Assembly (NCBI GenBank): GCA_964567045.1
Contig: CAZMLE010000034.1
Location: forward strand, 1-40,108
DNA length: 40,108 nt
Reading direction: 5' to 3'
DNA from: JAFNGF01 sp964567045
GTDB taxonomy: Bacteria > Planctomycetota > Phycisphaerae > Sedimentisphaerales > Anaerobacaceae
Part shown: positions 22,049 to 29,728 of the stretch, piece after piece
How the letters are laid out: every line of letters begins with the position of its first letter
Position numbering within the stretch: the first letter of the stretch is position 1
Notes under the pieces: model-generated
What the model was told of the DNA's origin: nothing
Seen by the model: only the letters and a program-made list of their open reading frames with translations
Database searches by the model: none
Made by a program: the position numbers and the translations under genes

Positions 22049-22774
22049 ATGGTTAGATGCCCCGGGCAAGATCAGCGATTTTGGAAGCCGGCAGATGTTT
22101 TTGAGGTGCAGTGTGCTCAGTGCGGCACATCTGTGGAGTTCTTTAAGGACGAGCCGAAGCTCAAGTGCCGAAATTGCGGCAGTATTGTGGTCAATCCGAA
22201 AATAAACCTCGGCTGTGCGCAGTGGTGCCAGTACGCCGACCAGTGTTTGGGAGTTTCGCCTGCAAGTGACGCGAGTTTCATGCGGGATAGGCTAATAGAT
22301 GAGATGAGGAATATCTTTGCCGGCGACCAGAAACGGATTGACCACGCGCTTGCCGTATTAGATTACGCTGAGCAGATACAGCAGGCCGAAGGTGCCGACC
22401 CGTTGGTTGTTAAGGCTGGGGCGATTTTACACGACATCGGCATCGCCGAGGCCGAGCGTCAGTACGGTTCAGCCTCAGCCAAGTACCAGGAGATGCTGGG
22501 GCCTCCGATTGCAGAAGCAATTTTGAAAAAGTACCGTCTTCCTGCTGAGACGATTGAACATATATGCCGGATAGTCGGCAGCCATCATAGCGGCAGAGGC
22601 ATCGACACTATAGAATTCAAATGCGTCTGGGACGCGGATTGGCTGGTGAACATTCCGGAGGTATTTGAAGGCAAGCAAAAATCTGAGTTGCTGCAAGTCA
22701 TCGAGCGTACTTTCAGGACGGGGAAAGGCCGAGAGATTGCGTCGAGACTGTTTCTTAAATCTGAAGATACTTGA
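22049..22774 (+). CDS. Zinc-ribbon plus HD-domain phosphohydrolase-like protein
   Basis: This 241-residue protein has two parts. The N-terminal 70 residues contain a zinc-ribbon (C22-x2-C25 and C40-x2-C43) followed by further cysteines C56, C60 and C66. The C-terminal part is an HD domain with H99, H128-D129 ('ILHDIGIAEA'), H179/H180 ('GSHHSG') and D195, a full metal-binding set for a phosphohydrolase. ATG 22049 is used; it has a CGGAG site about eight bases upstream, unlike the GTG at 22007. It ends 39 bp before hcp, which suggests a shared function in nitrosative stress. The substrate (nucleotide or signalling molecule) is unknown. Confidence 0.8.
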   Translation: MVRCPGQDQRFWKPADVFEVQCAQCGTSVEFFKDEPKLKCRNCGSIVVNPKINLGCAQWCQYADQCLGVSPASDASFMRDRLIDEMRNIFAGDQKRIDHALAVLDYAEQIQQAEGADPLVVKAGAILHDIGIAEAERQYGSASAKYQEMLGPPIAEAILKKYRLPAETIEHICRIVGSHHSGRGIDTIEFKCVWDADWLVNIPEVFEGKQKSELLQVIERTFRTGKGREIASRLFLKSEDT

Positions 22775-22813
22775 GGTTGATATGAAAGATAAGTGAGAAG
22801 GAGACCAAGAACT

Positions 22814-24469
22814 ATGAGTATGTTCTGCTATCAATGTGAGCAAACGGCAAAAGGAAGGGGCTGCACGGCGCAGGGAGTGTGTGGAAAAGACGCTGAAACG
22901 GCAGCACTACAGGATTTGCTGGTCTATGCGGTCAAGGATATTTCACGCTATGCGCACAGAGCTTATCAACTCGGCGAACGAGACCGTGAGGTAGATGTCT
23001 TTATTGTCAAGGCTCTTTTTAGCACACTCACCAACGTGAACTTTGACCCCGAGCGATTCAGGCAATTTTTGCAGCGGGCGGTTGAAATAAAGAAAATGGC
23101 ACAGAAGCTCTATGAGGATGCGGCGAAAAAAGCTGGCAAGAAGGTTGAGCAGTTGCATTGCCCTGTTCTCTGGTGGGAAGAAACGGACGATTCGGATGGC
23201 CTTATCCGCAAGGGACAATCCGTAGGCGTTCAAAAGCGCATTGATGAACTCGGTGAAGACATCGCAGCGCTTCAGGAATTGATTATGTATGGTCTCAAAG
23301 GCGCAGCCGCATACGTTGACCACGCTCAAATCCTCGGCAAGGAAGATGCAGATTTGTACGGCTTCTTTCACCGCACGCTGGACTATCTTACGCAAAGGCC
23401 GACAGACGCCGACGAGCTGCTGAAAACGGCGCTGGACTGCGGCCGGGCTAATCTGGAAGCGATGGAATTGCTCGATGCTGCCAATACCACTGCCTACGGG
23501 CACCCTGAGCCGACACAGGTGAGAATTACGCCCGTTAAGGGCAAGTGCATCGTCGTGTCGGGCCACGATTTGAAGGACCTTGAGGACCTATTGAAACAGA
23601 CCGCCGGCAAGGCAATCAACGTCTACACTCACGGAGAAATGCTGCCCTGCAACGCTTACCCTCGGCTGAAAAAGTATAAGCACCTTGTGGGTAATTTCGG
23701 CGGCGCCTGGCAAAACCAGCGAAACGAATTCGACGAGTTTCCGGGCGCAATTCTTATGACCACAAACTGTCTGCAGAGACCCAAAGATGGTTACAAACAC
23801 AGGATTTTTACTTCCGGCGTTGTTGGATGGGATGGAGTGACACATATTCGTGGCCGTGATTTTGCACCGGTTATTGAAGCGGCCTTGGGGAGGAGCGGAT
23901 TTGCCGAGGACGCTCATCCAGAATATATAACCATTGGCTTTGCCCGCAATGCGGTGCTCAGCAATGCAGCAGGCATCGTCGAGTTGGTCAAGGCTGGCAA
24001 AATCCGGCATTTTTTCCTGATAGGCGGCTGTGACGGCGCCAAGCCTGGACGGAACTACTATACCGAGCTGGCACAAAAAGTGCCGCAGGATTGTGTAATC
24101 TTGACATTAGCTTGCGGCAAGTTCCGCTTCAATAAACTCGAATTCGGCCAGATCGAAGGCATACCGCGCCTGCTTGACTGTGGGCAGTGCAATGACGCGT
24201 ATTCGGCGATTCAGATAGCGATTGCTCTGGCGCGGGCATTTAACTGCGATGTGAACGAGTTGCCCCTGTCACTTGTACTATCTTGGTTTGAGCAGAAAGC
24301 AGTAGCCATTTTGCTGACATTGCTGCACCTGGGGCTCAGAAACATGCGATTGGGGCCAACCTTGCCGGCCTTTCTAACTCCTAATGTGCTGAAGGTGCTC
24401 GCCGAGAAGTATAGTGTTAGGCCGATCGGGGATGTTGACCAAGACCTGGCCGATATGCTGAAGGAGTGA
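22814..24469 (+). CDS. hcp: Hybrid cluster protein (hydroxylamine/NO reductase)
   Basis: This 551-residue Hcp contains the N-terminal four-cysteine motif 'MFCYQCEQTAKGRGC...GVCG' for a [4Fe-4S] cluster. Hybrid Fe-S-O cluster ligands are visible in 'HGEMLPCNAYPRLKKYKHL', 'FLIGGCDGAKPGRNYY', 'LTLACGKFRFN' and 'LLDCGQCNDAYSAIQI'. The family reduces hydroxylamine in vitro and NO in vivo, and in E. coli takes part in protein S-nitrosylation. ATG 22814 follows an AGAAGGAG ribosome-binding site (22797-22804). The ferredoxin-like gene downstream probably encodes its electron donor, as a dedicated Hcr reductase is absent. Expression is probably controlled by the Rrf2 regulator upstream. Confidence 0.96.
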   Translation: MSMFCYQCEQTAKGRGCTAQGVCGKDAETAALQDLLVYAVKDISRYAHRAYQLGERDREVDVFIVKALFSTLTNVNFDPERFRQFLQRAVEIKKMAQKLYEDAAKKAGKKVEQLHCPVLWWEETDDSDGLIRKGQSVGVQKRIDELGEDIAALQELIMYGLKGAAAYVDHAQILGKEDADLYGFFHRTLDYLTQRPTDADELLKTALDCGRANLEAMELLDAANTTAYGHPEPTQVRITPVKGKCIVVSGHDLKDLEDLLKQTAGKAINVYTHGEMLPCNAYPRLKKYKHLVGNFGGAWQNQRNEFDEFPGAILMTTNCLQRPKDGYKHRIFTSGVVGWDGVTHIRGRDFAPVIEAALGRSGFAEDAHPEYITIGFARNAVLSNAAGIVELVKAGKIRHFFLIGGCDGAKPGRNYYTELAQKVPQDCVILTLACGKFRFNKLEFGQIEGIPRLLDCGQCNDAYSAIQIAIALARAFNCDVNELPLSLVLSWFEQKAVAILLTLLHLGLRNMRLGPTLPAFLTPNVLKVLAEKYSVRPIGDVDQDLADMLKE

Positions 24470-24486
24470 TTTGTTACGGAAGCAAG

Positions 24487-25215
24487 ATGGTTTTGCGAAA
24501 CATTGTAAAGATAGATGAAGAAAAATGCAATGGCTGCGGCTTGTGTATCAGCGCATGCGCAGAAGGCGCCATACAGCTAATTAATGGCAAGGCAAAGTTG
24601 GTACGTGAGTCCTACTGTGACGGTCTCGGCGCTTGTATTGGGCATTGTCCTCAGGACGCGATAACTATTGAAAGGCGTGAGACTGCTCCGTTCGATGATG
24701 AGGCAACAAAAGAGCATCTGGCCCAGGAGCGAACGGACAACAGCAAAGCCAATTTTGTGTGCCCGGGCTTAGCGGCGCAGCAGTTACGGCAAAAGAGCAC
24801 GGGGCCGGAACTGGTTGTCGCGGAAACGCCGTCTCGGCTTAGTCATTGGCCAGTACAATTGAGGCTGGTCTCACCTAACGCGCCGTATTTTGCCAATGCT
24901 GATTTGCTGCTGGTTGCGGATTGTGTGCCGTTTGCGATGGGCGATTTTCACAGCAGGATTCTAAAAGATCGCAGTATCGCTGTGGGCTGCCCGAAGCTTG
25001 ACGATGCAGAGTTCTACATTGAAAAGCTATCCGCGATACTGAAAGCGAACAAGCCCAAGAGTCTGACGGTGGTTCACATGGAGGTGCCGTGCTGCTTCGG
25101 ACTGACCCGGATTGCTCGGGAAGCGATCGCCCAAAGTGGTCTTAAGATGTCTTTTGAAGATGTCACGATTGGTTTGCAGGGCAGCGTAAGTAAAGTTGAG
25201 ATCATGAATGTTTGA
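24487..25215 (+). CDS. Ferredoxin-domain protein linked to Hcp
   Basis: This 242-residue protein starts with a two-cluster ferredoxin domain. Cluster 1 has the full C14-x2-C17-x2-C20-x3-C24 set ('CNGCGLCISAC'). Cluster 2 reads C44-x5-C50-x3-C54 ('YCDGLGACIGHCP'), with leucine where the second cysteine should be, so it may hold a [3Fe-4S] cluster. The remaining 180 residues form a conserved domain with cysteines in 'LVADCVPFAMGDF', 'AVGCPKLDD' and 'VPCCFGLT'. This family is often encoded beside hcp in anaerobes. I prefer ATG 24487; a GTG at 24466 overlapping the hcp stop is possible. Likely role is electron delivery to Hcp. Confidence 0.85.
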   Translation: MVLRNIVKIDEEKCNGCGLCISACAEGAIQLINGKAKLVRESYCDGLGACIGHCPQDAITIERRETAPFDDEATKEHLAQERTDNSKANFVCPGLAAQQLRQKSTGPELVVAETPSRLSHWPVQLRLVSPNAPYFANADLLLVADCVPFAMGDFHSRILKDRSIAVGCPKLDDAEFYIEKLSAILKANKPKSLTVVHMEVPCCFGLTRIAREAIAQSGLKMSFEDVTIGLQGSVSKVEIMNV

Positions 25216-25263
25216 AGCTTTGTGTGGGTCAGAACATGTTTGGCATAAGCTGAGGCTGGAAAA

Positions 25264-26211
25264 ATGCAGAAACAACAAAGAAAACTCGTTGTAATAGGCG
25301 CCGGCTCGGTAGGCGCGACCTATGTTTATGCCCTGATGCAGACCGGGCTTGCCGGCGAGATTGTCCTGGTTGATATCGACCAGAAGCGCGTCGAAGGCGA
25401 GGTCATGGATCTAGAACATGGGTTAGCATTTGTTCAGCCTGTTAACATTCGCGCGGGCAGCTATTCCGATTGTGCCGATGCCAATCTTGTGGTTATTACG
25501 GCCGGTGCCAAGCAAGTCTCAGGTCAATCGCGCCTTGAGTTGGCCAGGCGCAACGCCGAGATAATAAAATCAATTTGTGGCCAGATCGAGAAATCCAGTT
25601 CAAACGCCGTTCTGCTGATGGTAACCAATCCGGTGGATGTGTTGACTTATGTGGCCCAAAGACAGCTTGGTTGGCCTCGCCAGCGCATCATAGGCTCGGG
25701 AACTGTTCTGGACAGCGCTCGTGTCCGGTTTATGCTGAGCCAGCATTGCGGCATTGATGCTCGCAACGTTCATGCTTACGTTCTTGGCGAACACGGTGAT
25801 AGCGAAGTCGCTGCCTGGAGTATGACTCATATTGCTGGTGTTTCGATAAGGGACTACTGTTCTATATGTCAGGGCTGCGATTCGAAGAAGACACGTCAGG
25901 ACATCACCCGCCGTGTACGTGACTCAGCCTATCATATTATCGATTACAAGGGCTCGACTTACTATGCTATTGGGCTGGCTATGACCCGCATCTCATCCGC
26001 AATTTTGAGAAATGAGCATAGCATACTGACTGTTTCATTGGTGCTGCAGGGTGAATATGGTATTGATAACGTGTGTCTTAGTGTGCCATGTGTTGTTGGG
26101 GAAGGTGGCGTCGAACGTATCATAACGGCGCCACTTTCCGAAGCTGAGCAGGCCAATCTCGAAGCGTCGGCTAAAATGTTAAGGGGGGCATTAGACAGCC
26201 TGAGGATATGA
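25264..26211 (+). CDS. ldh: L-lactate dehydrogenase
   Basis: NAD-dependent interconversion of pyruvate and L-lactate, in the cytoplasm. The 315-residue protein has the Rossmann motif 'VIGAGSVGATYVYALM', 'AGAKQVSGQSRLELARRN' on the substrate loop, 'LDSARVRF' (Asp/Arg) and catalytic histidine in 'GEHGDSE'. Glutamine in the loop, where malate dehydrogenases have arginine, points to lactate over malate. Length is normal. A fermentative role fits the anaerobic set here. It follows the ferredoxin gene by 48 bp. A GAGG-like ribosome-binding site precedes ATG 25264. Confidence 0.92.
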   Translation: MQKQQRKLVVIGAGSVGATYVYALMQTGLAGEIVLVDIDQKRVEGEVMDLEHGLAFVQPVNIRAGSYSDCADANLVVITAGAKQVSGQSRLELARRNAEIIKSICGQIEKSSSNAVLLMVTNPVDVLTYVAQRQLGWPRQRIIGSGTVLDSARVRFMLSQHCGIDARNVHAYVLGEHGDSEVAAWSMTHIAGVSIRDYCSICQGCDSKKTRQDITRRVRDSAYHIIDYKGSTYYAIGLAMTRISSAILRNEHSILTVSLVLQGEYGIDNVCLSVPCVVGEGGVERIITAPLSEAEQANLEASAKMLRGALDSLRI

Positions 26212-26240
26212 GCTTTTGAGTAAGTACAGTGACACGAAAT

Positions 26241-26257
26241 CGGCAACCTCTTTGCCG
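26241..26257 (+). repeat. Hairpin immediately upstream of the permease ribosome-binding site
   Basis: CGGCAA (26241-26246) pairs perfectly with TTGCCG (26252-26257) around a five-base loop. The 3' arm touches the GGGAG ribosome-binding site of the permease gene. It could modulate translation but has no T-run and is not an intrinsic terminator. Confidence 0.35.
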
Positions 26258-26270
26258 GGAGTAGTTCAAT

Positions 26271-27287
26271 TTGGTTGATTACGCAAAATGGATAGTGACA
26301 GATTTCTGGGCTACCATGACCGAGATGTCTCCTTACCTGTTGTTTGGCTTTTTCATGGCAGGGCTTCTTTCGGTACTTTTATCGCCGCGTCTTGTGGAAA
26401 AACATCTGGGCGGCAGGGGGATTTGGCCGTTGGTAAAGGCATCGCTTTTCGGGATTCCGCTGCCTTTGTGCTCATGCAGCGTCATCCCGGTATCAATGTC
26501 ACTATATAAGCACGGAGCAAGCAAAGGTTCTACGATAGCGTTTCTGCTATCGACTCCCCAAACGGGCGTAGACAGTATTTTTGTGACATTGAGCCTTTTA
26601 GGGCCGATCTTTGCTATTTTCAGGCCGTTAGCTGCACTGGTGACGGGTATCGTTGGGGGTATTTTGGTAGATGTAATCGACCGGCACGCCGGAAACAAAG
26701 CTTCGCTGACAACAAAATGCGCAGATGAATGTTGTTCCGGCCTGGAGAAAAATGGGAAACTGCTCCGAGTGTTAAAGTATGGGTTTGTGACACTACCGCG
26801 TGACATTGGCAAGCCGTTACTTGTCGGGCTGGTTATCGCATCTATCATTTCAGCCGTGGTGCCGGATGGATTTTTCGCAGAGAAATTGGGCACCGGGTTT
26901 TTGGCGATGGTAGTGATGATGGTTGTGGGAATCCCTATGTACGTCTGTGCAACAGCCTCGGTGCCGATAGCTGCGGCGCTGATCTTGAAGGGTTTGACGC
27001 CTGGGGCGGCGCTAGTTTTCCTCATGACCGGCCCAGCTACCAACGCCGCAGGTCTGGCGACTATCTGGAAGGCATTGGGGGCCCGAACGGCAATCGCGTA
27101 CCTTTTGGCCGTAGCTGGATGTGCGCTTTTGGGAGGGATTCTGCTGGATTTTATCACTGGCGATGTCAATATCGCCGTGGCATGGCAGGCGGATTTGATG
27201 CTCCCGCCAGCGATCAAGTATATTTCGACGGTCGTGCTTTTGGCCATTCTGGCATTTGCGTTCTGGCGCGCAAGAAAAACGGGGTGA
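26271..27287 (+). CDS. ArsP/YraQ-family permease (PF03773 type)
   Basis: A 338-residue polytopic membrane protein with about eight to ten helices. Family landmarks are 'FGIPLPLCSCSVIPVSMSLYK', 'KGSTIAFLLSTPQTGVDS' and 'FLMTGPATNAAGLATI'. A cytoplasmic loop near residues 142-148 carries a cysteine cluster (C..CC). Members include ArsP exporters of trivalent organoarsenicals and many uncharacterised permeases, so arsenic transport is possible, particularly given arsC in the same gene run, but is not proven. The start is TTG 26271 with GGGAG (26257-26261) upstream. It is the last gene of the stress run before a 426-bp gap. Confidence 0.85.
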   Translation: MVDYAKWIVTDFWATMTEMSPYLLFGFFMAGLLSVLLSPRLVEKHLGGRGIWPLVKASLFGIPLPLCSCSVIPVSMSLYKHGASKGSTIAFLLSTPQTGVDSIFVTLSLLGPIFAIFRPLAALVTGIVGGILVDVIDRHAGNKASLTTKCADECCSGLEKNGKLLRVLKYGFVTLPRDIGKPLLVGLVIASIISAVVPDGFFAEKLGTGFLAMVVMMVVGIPMYVCATASVPIAAALILKGLTPGAALVFLMTGPATNAAGLATIWKALGARTAIAYLLAVAGCALLGGILLDFITGDVNIAVAWQADLMLPPAIKYISTVVLLAILAFAFWRARKTG

Positions 27288-27713
27288 ATGCACTGGTACT
27301 GAGATAACATAGGACCTGCCGTTAGCAGTGGACAGACATTTCATCTATATTGGCATCCAGGCGATTATCGGGCTTAAACATTCCGCACCCCGAACAAATC
27401 CAGTTCCCAGCCGGTAGTATAATTCTGTCTCTTGCTGTTTAAGGGCGAGCGGCCGGATGACTGTTTGAACAAAACTCCCAGGTTCATAATTGCCTTGTAC
27501 GCTTATAGTTGCGGCTTGTGAGAATAGCAGCAGGGGTAGCCGACTGACTGCGGCCGTGATTTCTTTGTTATATTTGCCTTTGCGACTATCAAAAAAGTTA
27601 AGCGGGCAGGGTATCGAACCGATAAATTTCATCTGAGGAGCAAGGTGTATTGGCGGTTTTTGAGCCTTTAGAACGACTTGGCAACTCGGTAATTTTTTGG
27701 GAGTTTTGATAAC
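27288..27713. other. Long intergenic region; no confident gene
   Basis: No convincing coding region is seen. A minus-strand frame at 27345-27632 lacks a ribosome-binding site and is not family-like. In another minus-strand frame, bases around 27320-27420 would encode 'WICSGCGMFKPDNR', a zinc-ribbon-like phrase ending in a stop, which could be the tail of a decayed gene. No strong promoter for the downstream polysaccharide operon was recognised; a GGGAG ribosome-binding site precedes ATG 27714. Confidence 0.35.
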
Positions 27714-29714
27714 ATGAACAGGGCGCAGACAATAACGATTGCACTGCTTTCATCTATTGTGAGCGTTTACTTGGGCGGCTGCGGAAATAAGTTCTTTGAT
27801 CCGACCCAGATAGGGAGATTCCGTTCCACGCCTGCGGTCAGTGTGATACTGGATTCGTTGGGCGTGGCAGAGGAGACGCCGGTACCCTTCAAGGACGCTG
27901 AAGAGCCGCGACCGAGTGACATTGTCGCTGTAGAGGGTGACTATGTATTCACATCCGGCGACATTGTCAGAATAGCTATTTTTGAGCTCTTTCAAGAGGG
28001 GATGACAGTCGTAAGTGATTATGTTGTGACTGAGACCGGCAAAATTTCGATACCGGATGTCGGCGTTGTTCAGGCGGCAGGACTGAGCGAAAGACAACTC
28101 GAAGACCATATAAAACAGACACTTTCGCCGGGCATATTGAAGGCGCCTTCGGTTACCGTGACTCTGCTTAATTCGCAACAGCGGACTTTTTCTATTTTAG
28201 GTAGCGGTGTGCCGGGGCCGGGTAGATACCTTATTCCTCGGTATGATTTCAGGTTGACCGATGCGCTTGCCACTGCAGGCGGGCCGGCACAATTCAACGT
28301 CAGCTACATCTACGTGTCACGCCGTCAGAAGAGCAAACAGGAATCGCCCGAGGTGACTAAACCTGAATCTGGCAAGCTGGACCTTAACAAGTTGGATATG
28401 GTTGAGCCAAAGCAGGGCGAGCTTCAGACTTTTCAACCGGGCCGCACCAGAGGTCAGCTATCTGCGCCGACTGGCCTAAGGTCTGAGTTGCCTACTCAGC
28501 GCGGTGTTCCTGGACGGCAGGACCGTGAGCTGCGGTTTCAGTCGGAACGCGAAATGCTGCAAATGATAACGCCTCAGGTGCAGCGTAGCTGGCCTGAGAG
28601 CAAAAAAGTGGTTATAGCCTCCACTGAGATGATAAGGAACAGGGAGCTTGACCAAGTGACTTCGCCGCCGGTTGTTTACATGCCGGCCAATCGCACACAG
28701 CAGACAATGTCAACAAGAGGCGCACCGAACAGGGCGTCTTGGGGGCTGACCGATCGCAGCACTACAAGCGATCAAATTGGCACCAGCTATACTCCAAGCA
28801 CATCAGCCAGACTATTTGGCTCATCGATGACCGGCCAGCAAACCAGTAATAACGAATTCGGCGGACAGATTGAGTGGACCTTCAGGGATGGCAAATGGGT
28901 TGCCATTCAAGTTGCACCGCCGCAACTAGCAGCGCCCGAAATAAGACAACAGGTGCAACCCGGTGACCAGGTCGAGTGGACATTCCAGGACGGCAAGTGG
29001 GTACCCGTTCAAGTCACTCCGCCGAAACCGGCGGAGCCCCAAGCTAAAGAGGCTGAGGCTGGCGGCCGGATAGAGTGGATTTTTGAAGACGGCAAATGGG
29101 TGCCGGTCCAGGTCGGTCCGCCTAAGCCCACAAAGCCGGCGATAAAATTCGAGCCGGAAGGGCCCGCTGTGCCGCTGGAGGAGAAGCTGGTGGCCGAGGA
29201 GCTTGAGTGGGAAAAGGCGGTTCAGACGCGAGTTATAAAGATTCCGGCGACCAAATTGCTCGCCGGTGATCCGCGGTATAATGTTGTTATAAAGCCGGGC
29301 GATACTATTCATGTGCCGGTTGATATCATTGGCGAATTCTGTATAATGGGCAATGTCAACAGCCGGGGCTACATTAATATAACAGGCCGACCAATGACCT
29401 TGAAGATGGCTATAGCTGCGGCAGGCGGCCTCGGGCCTTTGGCCTGGCCAAAACGCTGCGAAGTGATAAGAAGAATCGGCGAAAACAAAGAAGAGATTGT
29501 AATGGTAGACCTGGATAAGATTTCCAACGGTGAGCAGCCGGACTTCTTTATTAAGCCGAACGACCTGATCAATGTCGGCTCACATGCAACCGCCAGGTGG
29601 CGTGCGGTTTTGCGGAATGCCTTCAGAGCGACTTACGGCTTCGGTTTTGTTTATGACCGTAATTTCGGAGATGCAGATTATGGCAAGGGCTTCCGCATGC
29701 CCCACTGGTTTTAG
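27714..29714 (+). CDS. Polysaccharide export outer-membrane lipoprotein with internal repeats (Wza-like)
   Basis: A 666-residue lipoprotein (lipobox ending at C23, 'YLGGC') of the polysaccharide export family. Residues about 73-155 form the export domain ('YVFTSGDIVRIAIF', 'VTETGKISIPDVGVV'). A first SLBB-like segment follows (158-200) and a second near 538-622 ('GEFCIMGNVNSRGYINI', 'AIAAAGGLG'). Between them lies a low-complexity insertion of over 300 residues with three tandem repeats (383-403, 417-437, 450-470) of pattern E-W-x-F-x-D-G-K-W-V-P-x-Q-V-x-P-P. It should form an outer-membrane exit channel for exopolysaccharide with the Wzc-type protein encoded at 36736. The C-terminal tail after SLBB 2 is long and glycine/tyrosine-rich. 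Confidence 0.88.
   Translation: MNRAQTITIALLSSIVSVYLGGCGNKFFDPTQIGRFRSTPAVSVILDSLGVAEETPVPFKDAEEPRPSDIVAVEGDYVFTSGDIVRIAIFELFQEGMTVVSDYVVTETGKISIPDVGVVQAAGLSERQLEDHIKQTLSPGILKAPSVTVTLLNSQQRTFSILGSGVPGPGRYLIPRYDFRLTDALATAGGPAQFNVSYIYVSRRQKSKQESPEVTKPESGKLDLNKLDMVEPKQGELQTFQPGRTRGQLSAPTGLRSELPTQRGVPGRQDRELRFQSEREMLQMITPQVQRSWPESKKVVIASTEMIRNRELDQVTSPPVVYMPANRTQQTMSTRGAPNRASWGLTDRSTTSDQIGTSYTPSTSARLFGSSMTGQQTSNNEFGGQIEWTFRDGKWVAIQVAPPQLAAPEIRQQVQPGDQVEWTFQDGKWVPVQVTPPKPAEPQAKEAEAGGRIEWIFEDGKWVPVQVGPPKPTKPAIKFEPEGPAVPLEEKLVAEELEWEKAVQTRVIKIPATKLLAGDPRYNVVIKPGDTIHVPVDIIGEFCIMGNVNSRGYINITGRPMTLKMAIAAAGGLGPLAWPKRCEVIRRIGENKEEIVMVDLDKISNGEQPDFFIKPNDLINVGSHATARWRAVLRNAFRATYGFGFVYDRNFGDADYGKGFRMPHWF
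28860..29123 (+). repeat. Three tandem coding repeats (EW-F-DGKW) in the export lipoprotein
   Basis: Three copies of about 33-34 codons encode the pattern x-E-W-x-F-x-D-G-K-W-V-[PA]-[VI]-Q-V-x-P-P, followed by a proline-rich spacer. Codon choices vary between copies, so the repetition is conserved at protein level and is not a recent DNA slippage event. Confidence 0.85.
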
Positions 29715-29728
29715 TAGAATCCTTTATT

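Noticed and set aside
26333..27310. 325-codon minus-strand open frame opposite the ArsP-type permease
   Set aside because: The plus-strand permease has clear family motifs and membrane helices; the antisense frame is rich in Ala/Pro/Thr without recognisable motifs.
27345..27632. 95-codon minus-strand frame in the intergenic gap
   Set aside because: No ribosome-binding site before its ATG and no family resemblance; kept only as a low-interest note on possible gene decay.
27690..27713. Possible sigma-54 promoter before the export lipoprotein gene
   Set aside because: TTGGCA is present near 27677 but the required GC element at the correct spacing is missing.
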